A stretch of 64,000 bases of DNA from Haloferax sp046557615. GTDB taxonomy: Archaea; Halobacteriota; Halobacteria; Halobacteriales; Haloferacaceae. Positions 43,584-51,485 of the stretch are shown here, piece by piece; position 1 is the first letter of the stretch; every line of letters starts with the position of its first letter. A model generated the notes under the pieces. That model made no database searches, was not told the origin of the DNA, and saw nothing but the letters and a program-made list of their open reading frames with translations. Both the position numbers and the translations under genes were made by a program. The stretch lies in assembly GCF_046557615.1 (NCBI RefSeq), contig NZ_JBKIII010000001.1, forward strand, positions 1,240,001 through 1,304,000, given 5' to 3'.

Positions 43584-44441
43584 TTAGTCGGCCTGAATCA
43601 GTCGAATTTCGATACCATCGGGGTCGCTGACCGAGTGGACGCCATCCGACGTGGTGACATCGAAACCAGCCTGTTCGAGTGAGTCTGTAACCGCGCTTCG
43701 GGCCTCGGCGTCCGCGACGACGACTTCGAACCACTCGATTCCTCGACTCTCCTCGACTCCCTTTCGTCGGTTGTTCCAGCGATTCAAGCCGACGTGGTGA
43801 TGGTAGTCGCCCGCGGCGACGAACGCCGCGCTCGGATACGTGTCGTTCCGGAGGTTCATTCCCAACCCTTCGGTGTAGAACTCGACCGACTGCGGGAGGT
43901 CAGTGACTTCGAGGTGAACGTGACCGAGGTCGGTTTCCGCTGGGAGTGAGTCGTCGCCCACTGCTTCTTCGAGTACGTCACCGAGGTCCAGCGGGAGGGT
44001 GTCCATCGCAACCGTGCCGTCGTCGTTGTGCGGCCACTCGGATTTGGGTCGGTCCCAGTACACTTCGATGCCGTTGCCTTCCGGGTCGCGCAGATACAGC
44101 GCCTCACTCACGAGGTGGTCGGACGCCCCCGAGAGTTGTGCCCCGTCTTGGATGCGCCGGAGTGCGTCACCGAGTGCCGCGCGAGTCGGGACACGAACGG
44201 CGAGGTGGAACAGACCTGCTTCGTCGCGGGCGCGACGTGGGGCATCGGCGTCTTCTTCGAGGACGACGAGTGGAGAGTCTCCGGCCGAGAGGATTGCTCG
44301 TGAATCGGCTCGCTCGGCCTCGAACCCAAGAACGTCGCGGTAGAAGGGAACCACAGCGTCGAGTGAACCCACGCGAAGGGCGATACGGCCGAGGTGTGTC
44401 GAAGCGGGAAGCACACCGGTATCAGCTGAAGTGTTGGACAT
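43584..44441 (-). CDS. VOC family ring-cleavage dioxygenase-like protein (CatE type)
   Basis: The 285-residue protein is built of two glyoxalase/VOC domains. The first begins LGRIALRVGSLDAVVPFYRDVLGFE with LFHLAVRV and GNGIEVYW. The second begins LGHVHLEVTDLPQSVEFYTEGLG with HHHVGLN and DGIEIRLI. The His and Glu positions fit a metal centre, as in catechol-2,3-dioxygenase-like CatE. The substrate is unknown. It lies 53 bp upstream of the YbhB gene on the same strand. Confidence 0.88.
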   Translation of the reverse strand: MSNTSADTGVLPASTHLGRIALRVGSLDAVVPFYRDVLGFEAERADSRAILSAGDSPLVVLEEDADAPRRARDEAGLFHLAVRVPTRAALGDALRRIQDGAQLSGASDHLVSEALYLRDPEGNGIEVYWDRPKSEWPHNDDGTVAMDTLPLDLGDVLEEAVGDDSLPAETDLGHVHLEVTDLPQSVEFYTEGLGMNLRNDTYPSAAFVAAGDYHHHVGLNRWNNRRKGVEESRGIEWFEVVVADAEARSAVTDSLEQAGFDVTTSDGVHSVSDPDGIEIRLIQAD

Positions 44442-44546
44442 ACCCTCTCTTCGCGCGGGACGTACAAAGCGATCCTCGTAACATCAATCGAGCTACGTGA
44501 CACCGGTGTTACGTGGTCAGAAACGCGTGAGAACGGGAATCGGGAG

Positions 44547-44594
44547 AACGAGAACGGAAACGCAGGGTGGAACGAGAACGGAAACGCAGGGTGG
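44547..44594. repeat. Two tandem 24-bp repeats after the ABCE1 gene
   Basis: AACGAGAACGGAAACGCAGG plus GTGG occurs twice head to tail, ending immediately before the ABCE1 stop codon (44595). Shorter related GAGAACGG pieces extend to the left. The repeat is outside any gene and lies downstream of ABCE1. Confidence 0.9.
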
Positions 44595-46409
44595 TTAGTT
44601 CGCGTAGTAGTACTCACCGGAGCGTTTCTGCTCGCGGTCGAGTTGCGAATTGGGCTTGTTGATGCGCGGGCGCTGGGTGCGCTCGTCGCGGCGGAACGTG
44701 ATGTCGAGGTCCGACAGGAAGTCGTTCATGCCGTCGCGCATCTCCTGTGGCTTCGAGGCGTGACCCTCGATGGAAGGCTGGCCGTCGAAGACCATCAGGC
44801 GGTCGGCGAGCAGGTCCATCATGTAGATGTCGTGGTCGATGACCATGACCGTCGCGTCGTGGTTCTCGGCGTAGCGCCGAATTGCGGAGGTTGCCTGCAC
44901 GCGCTGTTCGACGTCGAGGTGGGCCGATGGCTCGTCCAGCAGGTAAAGGTCGGCGTCCTGTGAGAGGCACGCCGCGATAGCGACGCGCTGGCGCTCACCG
45001 CCGGAGAGGTCGGTGAGGTTGCGCTCCATGATGCGGTTGAGTTGCAGTGGGTTCGCAACTTCCGTGTTCCAGTACGACGAGCCGAACTGGTCCGTAATCG
45101 ACGAGAGGAACGCATCGACGCGCATCGGTTGGTCGATTTCGACGTACTGTGGCTTGTAGGAGATGTCGAGCGAGAAGTCGAGTTCGCCCTCGTCGGGCGT
45201 GAGCGCCCCAGTGAACATCTTCGCCAACGTGGACTTACCAATCCCGTTGGGACCGACGATACCCAGCACTTCGCCGTGGTGGATAGTCCCGGCATCGACG
45301 TCGAGCGAGAACTCGCCTTCGCCGTAGGACTTGGACATGTCGGGGTACTCGATGAGGGGTTCTGCCTTCGTGGTCTCGCGCGGAGCGTGCTCCTCGAAGG
45401 TGATGGCCTCGGGCCGAATCCGCATGTTCTCGTTCGAGAGGTAGCCCTTGAGGTACTCGTTGATGCCGTTACGGACCGATTTGGGGTCCGTGATGACACC
45501 GTACGCGCCGGGTTTACCGTACGCGACGTGGAGCGTGTCTGCGAGCAGGTCGAGGATTGCAAGGTCGTGTTCGACCACGAGAACCGCGCGGTCTTCTTCT
45601 TCGGCGAGTTCGCGGATGAGACGGGCCGCGGTGACGCGCTGGCCGATGTCGAGGTAGGGCGAAATCTCGTCGAGGAAGTAGAAGTCGCGGTCGCGGGCGA
45701 GCGTCGCAGCGAGCGCGACACGCTGGAGTTCGCCGCCGGAGAGCGTATCGATGTCGTTGTCCACGACCGGGCCGATATCGAGACGCTCGATGTACTCGTC
45801 GAGTGCGCCGCGCTCGTCGGTCGCTTCCAGCAGTTCACGTGCCTTCCCGTCGAACTGCTTCGGAATCTGGTCCACGTACTGCGGTTTTCGTGCGACACTC
45901 ACGTCGCCATCGCGGACTTTCGAGACGTAGTTCTGAAGCTCGGTTCCGCGGAAGCGGTCGAGGACCGCTTCCCACGACGGTTCGTCGTCGTAGTTCCCGA
46001 GGTTGGGGACCATCTCGCCTGCGAGGGCGTGAACGGCGGTCGTCTTACCAATCCCGTTCGGTCCGAGAATACCCGTGACCGAACCTGCTTCGGGTACCGG
46101 AAGCCCGTAGAGCGAGAAGGCGTTCTCGCCGTAGCGGTGGGTTGGCTCTTCGTCGAGTTCGGAGGGGAGGTTGATGATTTCGATGGCGTCGAACGGGCAC
46201 TTCTCGACACAGATACCGCAGGTCTCTCCGAGACAGATTTCTTCGGAGATGCGGACTTGGTCGGGGCCGCCCTGTTCGGCGTCTTCGCCACGAAGTGTGA
46301 TGCACTCTTTGCCCGTCCGGTTGGGCGGACAGAAGTTCGAACACTCGTAGCTACATCGGTCCGGCGAACACCGGTCGAGGTCGACGACGGCGATACTGTG
46401 GTCAGCCAT
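44595..46409 (-). CDS. abce1: ABCE1/Rli1 ribosome recycling ATPase
   Basis: The 604-residue protein splits ribosomes after termination and takes part in initiation. It has two N-terminal 4Fe-4S clusters (cysteines 14, 19, 23, 27, 36 and 59, 64, 67, 71), then two ABC domains with Walker A GPNGIGKTT (116-124) and GPNGIGKST, each with an LSGGE signature. Start 46409 (MADHSIAVVDLDRC); the long open upstream frame belongs to noise over the EMC6-like gene. The latter ends 2 bp upstream, so the two form an operon. Confidence 0.97.
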   Translation of the reverse strand: MADHSIAVVDLDRCSPDRCSYECSNFCPPNRTGKECITLRGEDAEQGGPDQVRISEEICLGETCGICVEKCPFDAIEIINLPSELDEEPTHRYGENAFSLYGLPVPEAGSVTGILGPNGIGKTTAVHALAGEMVPNLGNYDDEPSWEAVLDRFRGTELQNYVSKVRDGDVSVARKPQYVDQIPKQFDGKARELLEATDERGALDEYIERLDIGPVVDNDIDTLSGGELQRVALAATLARDRDFYFLDEISPYLDIGQRVTAARLIRELAEEEDRAVLVVEHDLAILDLLADTLHVAYGKPGAYGVITDPKSVRNGINEYLKGYLSNENMRIRPEAITFEEHAPRETTKAEPLIEYPDMSKSYGEGEFSLDVDAGTIHHGEVLGIVGPNGIGKSTLAKMFTGALTPDEGELDFSLDISYKPQYVEIDQPMRVDAFLSSITDQFGSSYWNTEVANPLQLNRIMERNLTDLSGGERQRVAIAACLSQDADLYLLDEPSAHLDVEQRVQATSAIRRYAENHDATVMVIDHDIYMMDLLADRLMVFDGQPSIEGHASKPQEMRDGMNDFLSDLDITFRRDERTQRPRINKPNSQLDREQKRSGEYYYAN

Positions 46410-46411
46410 GG

Positions 46412-46726
46412 TTAGAGCTGAACACCCGAGGTGAGGAGAATCGCGAACGAGATGAACCAGAGCGAGAACGTCATGAAGACGACGTACAGGTAATCTTTCA
46501 CACCGAACCCGTTCACGTCGATGCCGATGACGCGAAGCACGGGGAACTGTGCGAGTACGAACGCCCCGAGGACGCCCACTGCCACGTTGTTCGTCGCGGC
46601 GGTGACAGTTGTCCCCACCAGCACACCGGAGACCAGCGCGGCGGCCACACCGGCGAGACAAGCGAGTGTTGTAACCGTTACTCCCCGGATATGTTTGGAG
46701 AGTCCGGTCTGCGTTTCCGTAGCCAT
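46412..46726 (-). CDS. EMC6-like membrane protein
   Basis: The 104-residue protein has three hydrophobic helices (about 19-38, 43-62 and 79-100) and a DVNGFGVKDYLYVVFMTFSLWFI segment like archaeal EMC6/EMC6-like proteins, subunits related to the eukaryotic ER insertase. Start MATETQTG (46726), with ATG 46750 as an alternative. It is the first gene of an operon with ABCE1 (2-bp gap). Confidence 0.8.
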   Translation of the reverse strand: MATETQTGLSKHIRGVTVTTLACLAGVAAALVSGVLVGTTVTAATNNVAVGVLGAFVLAQFPVLRVIGIDVNGFGVKDYLYVVFMTFSLWFISFAILLTSGVQL

Positions 46727-46848
46727 GTGTTCCACTGCGATATCGGGCATGAAAAGGCGTTCGTTCTGCCGTCCAGCAGGCACTATAGCGTTGTCGGCTA
46801 GTCCCAGCCAAGAAGATTTAAGCTTGTTGCGGCTTTCAATTCGTAACG

Positions 46849-47148
46849 ATGGCTGGAACAGAAGAGGAGAGTCTCGATGAACTCCCACCGAGTGCGAAGC
46901 TTGTTTTCAAGGTACTCGAATATAACGGCCCCTTGACCCAGAAGGGCATCGTCGAAGAGTCGATGCTCTCTGCTCGAACGGTCCGCTACGCACTCGAACG
47001 ACTGGAAGGCATCGACATCGTCGACGAGGACGTATACTTCGCTGACGCTCGACAGAACCTCTATCAACTCACCGACGCCGCACCACAGCAAGAGCAAGCG
47101 AAGGTCCAAGCCGACGGCGGCAAAGAAAACGCCTGCTGCGTCGAATAA
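46849..47148 (+). CDS. Winged-helix (MarR-like) transcription regulator
   Basis: The 99-residue protein has a DNA-binding winged helix: PPSAKLVFKVLEYNGPLTQKGIVEESMLSARTVRYALERL, then a wing containing DEDVYFADARQNLYQL. The tail ends in a CC pair (NACCVE). Archaeal MarR/TrmB-like domains of this size act as repressors or activators; the target is unknown. It is divergent from the EMC6-like/ABCE1 operon, so autoregulation across that promoter region is possible but not shown. Confidence 0.85.
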   Translation: MAGTEEESLDELPPSAKLVFKVLEYNGPLTQKGIVEESMLSARTVRYALERLEGIDIVDEDVYFADARQNLYQLTDAAPQQEQAKVQADGGKENACCVE

Positions 47149-47238
47149 CGAATCGTCCGCCGCTTCGCACTCTGTTCTCCGTTGCGACGCGTCGAACCAC
47201 TACCCGGGCATCGAAACGCAGCGAGCGGTTCGTTTCGG

Positions 47239-49131
47239 TCAGGCCGGAACGACCGTAATCTGCAACTTTCGGTCGATTGCGTTCTCTAACTCGTCAGCGA
47301 TGGCGCTGCCGCGCGAGACTTGAATGTCGCCGCCGCGACCGACCGTCGCCGTGAAGAGGTACTCGTCGTCCGCGCGGACTTCGACCGTCTCGCCGACGTG
47401 GCCGTCCATTCGGACGATGATGTGCCGAGAGGTGATTTCCGGGGTGACAACGAGACCGCTCGACGGTTCTGCGGTCGTCCCTGACGACGACGGAGCGGAC
47501 GACCCACCAGAACTGCTCGAACCGCCGACGCCCGGTGCCTTGTTCGCTGGGTTCTCGTCGTGGGTCCGAACGTCGATTTCGATACCGAGTCGGTCTTCGA
47601 CGTCAGAAATTCGACCGCCGCCTTTACCGATTACGTACGAGATGTCGTCGTCATCGACGTAGACGACGGCGCGGTTCTGGTTTTTCAACTGCACATCGAC
47701 GTGACCGCGAGCGATGGAGCGAATTTCACGTTCGATTTCCTGTCGTGCGAGTCGAGAGACGCCTGTTTCGCTCTTCTCGCCGCCGTCTCCGAGCGGAACC
47801 GTGACGACCTGACGGTTGAACGTGTAAATCTCGAACTTTGGCGTGTTCGTCTCGAAGTCGCGCACCTGAATGACGGGGCGTGCCAGGTCCTCGGCGGCGA
47901 GTCCTTCGGGCACTTTCACCTGCGTCGTCACGTCGTAGACGGTGTGGACCTGTCCGGCCTCGATGTAGACGACGGTGTCCACGACTTGCGGAATCATGCC
48001 GAGTTCGACACGGCCGACGAGGCGCTGGAGGGCGTCGATAGCGCGGGTGGCGTGAACGACGCCGACCATCCCGACACCGGCGAGACGCATGTCCGAGAAG
48101 ACAGAGAAGTCCTTGGTCTTGCGAACCTCGTCGTAGATGGTGTAGTCGGGGCGGACGAGGAGGAGTGAGTCAGCCGTCTTCGCCATATCGCCAGCGAGGG
48201 CAGTGTACTGAGTGATTTCGGGGCCGACCTGCAAGTCACGCGGTTTCTCCATCGTCTTGACCGCGTAGTCGTTGTCGTTGAGGAATTCGGCGACTGCCTG
48301 GGCGAACGTGGATTTACCCGCACCGGGCGACCCGGCGATGAGGACACCGCGCTGGCGTTCGGCGAGGCGGTCACGGAGTTCGTCGGCGAACTCGTAATCG
48401 TCGAGTTCCGTCTTGACGATGGGTCGAACCGCCGTGATTTCGATGCCGTCGGCGAAGGGAGGTCGAGCGATTGCAATGCGGAAATCGCGGAACTGGACGA
48501 TGTTCATGCCCGGCTCGGAGAGTTCGATGAAGCCGTCGGGGGAGGCGCGGGCGGAGTTGACGATGTCGTCTGCCCACTCGCGCATCGTCTTCTCGTCGGT
48601 CGCGTCCTCGGCGATGAGTTGGTAGTGCATGTCGCCGATATCGCCGCGTTTTGCTTTCGGCCTCGTGTCCGTCTTGAGGTGGACGGACATCGTCTGGTCA
48701 TCGAAGAACTGCTCGATGATGAGGCCACCAGAGCCGCGAACGACTGGTTCGACGTGTTCGATAGCGAGGCCCTTGGCCTTCGCAATTTCTGCTTGAACGC
48801 TGTCACTCGTGAGCAACGTCGCGTCGTGTTCGGCGGCAAAATCGCGGATGAGTGCGTCGATATCGCCCTCGCGGGCACCCCTCGTCTCGTCCGAGGTCGG
48901 ACGCCGACCGAGGTACTGAAGCGAAATCTCGCCCTCGTCGGCGAACTCGGCGAGACGCTGGAGTTCCGAGAGTCCATCCCACCCAGTGTCCCGTCCGTCG
49001 TTGGCTTGCGACTCCAATTCGCTGACGACCGCTTCGGGCACCAGAATATCGGCACCCGCATACGACCCATCCTCAACTCGCTCGGACACGCGACCGTCGA
49101 TGACCGCGCTCGTGTCCGGCACTATCTTCAT
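47239..49131 (-). CDS. PINc domain ATPase with KH domain
   Basis: The 630-residue protein is conserved in archaea. The N-terminal PIN nuclease domain has acidic residues D6, E39 and D90/D92. A type II secretion-like ATPase core has Walker A AGSPGAGKST (266-275) and later HATRAIDALQRLVGRVE. A KH RNA-binding domain with VIGKGGGRISDVE is followed by a serine/glycine linker and an unknown C-terminal beta domain. RNA processing or ribosome-related quality control is suggested by the domain mix. Start 49131 (MKIVPDTSAVIDG). Confidence 0.9.
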   Translation of the reverse strand: MKIVPDTSAVIDGRVSERVEDGSYAGADILVPEAVVSELESQANDGRDTGWDGLSELQRLAEFADEGEISLQYLGRRPTSDETRGAREGDIDALIRDFAAEHDATLLTSDSVQAEIAKAKGLAIEHVEPVVRGSGGLIIEQFFDDQTMSVHLKTDTRPKAKRGDIGDMHYQLIAEDATDEKTMREWADDIVNSARASPDGFIELSEPGMNIVQFRDFRIAIARPPFADGIEITAVRPIVKTELDDYEFADELRDRLAERQRGVLIAGSPGAGKSTFAQAVAEFLNDNDYAVKTMEKPRDLQVGPEITQYTALAGDMAKTADSLLLVRPDYTIYDEVRKTKDFSVFSDMRLAGVGMVGVVHATRAIDALQRLVGRVELGMIPQVVDTVVYIEAGQVHTVYDVTTQVKVPEGLAAEDLARPVIQVRDFETNTPKFEIYTFNRQVVTVPLGDGGEKSETGVSRLARQEIEREIRSIARGHVDVQLKNQNRAVVYVDDDDISYVIGKGGGRISDVEDRLGIEIDVRTHDENPANKAPGVGGSSSSGGSSAPSSSGTTAEPSSGLVVTPEITSRHIIVRMDGHVGETVEVRADDEYLFTATVGRGGDIQVSRGSAIADELENAIDRKLQITVVPA

Positions 49132-49252
49132 GGACTCCGATTTGTATGGCGCACGGATAAGGCTTTTAGGTAGCGCGGGCACGCGGGCGGCGGAATCGCT
49201 GACAAATGCCCGCATTGGCCACGCTTTTCACGAGGTATCTCTTCCTCCCGCC

Positions 49253-50347
49253 ATGGACGAACTTTCGACCCTGACGGTGGACCTCGTCTCGATTCCGAGC
49301 CACGAGGACGAAACCGCCGCAGGCGACTTCATGGAGTCGTGGCTCCGCGACGAGACTGACGCAGAGGTCACCCGCGACGAGGCTGGCAACGTCTTCGCTC
49401 GAGTCAACGCTGGCGAGGGAGAGTCGCTCGCGCTCGTTGGCCACCACGATGTGGTTCCACCAGCCGAACGCCAGACGACCGACGACGGCGAGTACATCGT
49501 CGAAACGAAGGACGGACGAATCTACGGCCGTGGTGCCGCCGACATGAAAGGTGCAGACGTGGCCGCCATGCTCGCCTTCCGCGACGCGGCCGAAGAGGCA
49601 AGTCAAGAAGTCGTCTTCGCCTCGTTTGTCGGTGAAGAGTTGGGTGGCATCGGCGTTCGGGCGGCCCTCGAAGACGGCCTCGAAATCGACTACGCCGTCG
49701 TCGCCGAAGGCTCGACCAACTACTCGGGACCGAACCGAACCGACCTCGTCGTCGCCCATCGTGGCCGCCGGGCGAGCATCCTCGAAGTTTCGGGAACCGC
49801 GTGCCACGCCAGCGAACCCGAGAAAGGTGAGAACGCCATCTACCGCGCCAGCGACGCCGTGGACATCATTCGAGAGTTGGAGGTCCCCGACGCCGAGGTG
49901 CTTGGAAACCCAGTTTCAGGGAGCATCGCCGTCACCGGAATCGACGGCGGGAGCGCGTGGAATGTCATCCCTGATACGTGCGAAGTCATCATCGACGAGC
50001 GAACCGTCCCCGGCGGCTACGCCGACCTCAAGCAGACAGAGAGTGTCGAAGGCGTCGAGTGGGTCGTCGAACAAGACCTCCCGCCGATGGCCTGCGACGA
50101 CGCCGACTTTGCGAACCGGGTCTTCGAGGCCGCAGAGAAAGTCCACGAAGCACGCGGCGACGAAGAGCCACAGCAGGTGACGAAACCCCACGCGACCGAC
50201 GCTGGGTGGCTTGCACAAGAGGGAACGACATGTGTCGTGTATGGACCATCCTCGCCCGGTGAGGCCCACACGAAGAACGAGAGCGTCTCTGTGGATGTTC
50301 TGGAGCGGTGTTACGAGACGTATCGGGATGTTGTAGCGGGGTGGTAA
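49253..50347 (+). CDS. M20 family peptidase/deacylase (ArgE/DapE/LysK type)
   Basis: The 364-residue zinc hydrolase has the first metal histidine in VGHHDVV (64-68), the bridging aspartate in RGAADMKG (D97), the catalytic base in GEELGG (E128/E129), a dimerisation insert beginning VAHRGRRASILEVSG, and the late PGEAHTKNE histidine. It resembles LysK/ArgE-type deacylases used in archaeal lysine/arginine synthesis, but its substrate is unproven. ATG 49253 gives the family N-terminus. Confidence 0.88.
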   Translation: MDELSTLTVDLVSIPSHEDETAAGDFMESWLRDETDAEVTRDEAGNVFARVNAGEGESLALVGHHDVVPPAERQTTDDGEYIVETKDGRIYGRGAADMKGADVAAMLAFRDAAEEASQEVVFASFVGEELGGIGVRAALEDGLEIDYAVVAEGSTNYSGPNRTDLVVAHRGRRASILEVSGTACHASEPEKGENAIYRASDAVDIIRELEVPDAEVLGNPVSGSIAVTGIDGGSAWNVIPDTCEVIIDERTVPGGYADLKQTESVEGVEWVVEQDLPPMACDDADFANRVFEAAEKVHEARGDEEPQQVTKPHATDAGWLAQEGTTCVVYGPSSPGEAHTKNESVSVDVLERCYETYRDVVAGW

Positions 50348-50399
50348 AACAACGTACGCAACCGGGTATTCACCCGGTACGTGATAGAGAAGTGTGCAG

Positions 50400-51485
50400 T
50401 TACAGTGCCGCGACTTCCGCCTGATTCAGTAACTCTTCCAACGATGCAGTTTGCCCCAAGAGAACGTTCTTCAACTGTGCAGGGATGTGTGACTTGCTAT
50501 TGCTGTTCTTCTTTCCGGATTGGTTCGCATCGAGGCCGTCGTTCTCGATTTGATTTGCGAATGCGGAGACGGTGTTGCTAGCGGTCGAAATCTCGCGGTC
50601 TGCTTTCTTTGCCTTGCCAGCAAATGCAGCATCTTGACCACGGAGGACCTTCTTCTCGGTGGTTTCAAGCTTCGACGTGAGCGCATTTTTCACGCCGCGA
50701 TTGAGTGTACTCTCGTCGATTCTATCGACCATTCCGCGAATGATTTCGATTGCCCCAGCCAACAGTTGTGACTTGTCTCGGACCGTCAGGGTCACTTCTG
50801 CATAGCTTCGCGTCTTGTCTTCGACACCAGTGGCAACCACGGTCAGCGAGTGTCGGCCCGTTCTGACACCTTCGACTCGAAGTGTCGCCTGATGTCTCGC
50901 GTTCGCAGAGAGTGACTCGACGAGTCCACTCGTCGCGCGGACCGAAATTCCATCCTCAGCTTCGATATCGTACTCGATCGCTTCGAGACGGTCGTCGCCG
51001 ACGTTCGTGACTTCACCAGTCACGTCATCGGTAGCTCCTTTCGGGAGTACTTCCTCCGTTGGCGAGAACGAGAAGAGTTCGATGACTGGCGGGAGTGACG
51101 CAGAATCGACGATAGCCTTTGCGTCCTTGCTTGCGGCGAGATACTGCTCTTCAGTCTCTCTGAGCTGACGAGCATGGTTTTTGACCGTTTCGTACTCGCT
51201 TTCGTCGCCTGTTTCGAGTACCGTGGCACCACTCGTGATGAATCCAGCACGCTGGAATCCGGCCGTTACCGAAGCACCCATCAGGTCGTTCACTTTATCG
51301 CTGGCACTTTTCTCGGTGAGTGTCCCCGGTAACGTCGCAGCGCGGCGCGTGAAGATTTCTTCTGAGACCCGGTTTTCAGAATACTCAGTGACCAACTCAG
51401 CTAGCGCGTCTGTTGCGGCGGCCTGGTCGCTTTCGACGTTCTGTTCGAACCGTGCGAGTGCGTCGATGATAGCTTCGCTCGACAT
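50400..51485 (-). CDS. Unknown intracellular partner protein of a two-gene module (Ig-like middle, helical ends)
   Basis: The 361-residue protein has no signal peptide. Residues 1-130 are mostly helical (EQYLAASKDAKAIVD). Residues 133-236 form a beta-rich CARDB/Ig-like domain (PVIELFSFSPTEEVLPKGATDD to YAEVTLTV). Residues 238-360 are charged helices with LLAGAIEIIRGMVDRID and LTSKLETTEKKVL, loosely like the FIVAR/FIMAH helical domains seen in cell-surface proteins. It starts right after the stop of the exported protein gene, so the two are one operon. No function is known. Confidence 0.75.
   Translation of the reverse strand: MSSEAIIDALARFEQNVESDQAAATDALAELVTEYSENRVSEEIFTRRAATLPGTLTEKSASDKVNDLMGASVTAGFQRAGFITSGATVLETGDESEYETVKNHARQLRETEEQYLAASKDAKAIVDSASLPPVIELFSFSPTEEVLPKGATDDVTGEVTNVGDDRLEAIEYDIEAEDGISVRATSGLVESLSANARHQATLRVEGVRTGRHSLTVVATGVEDKTRSYAEVTLTVRDKSQLLAGAIEIIRGMVDRIDESTLNRGVKNALTSKLETTEKKVLRGQDAAFAGKAKKADREISTASNTVSAFANQIENDGLDANQSGKKNSNSKSHIPAQLKNVLLGQTASLEELLNQAEVAAL

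Noticed and set aside
44521..44600. CRISPR-like repeats near ABCE1
   Set aside because: There are only two directly abutting copies with no spacers, and no cas genes anywhere in the window.
45042..46415. 457-codon open frame antisense to ABCE1
   Set aside because: Same shadow effect; ABCE1 on the other strand is unmistakable.
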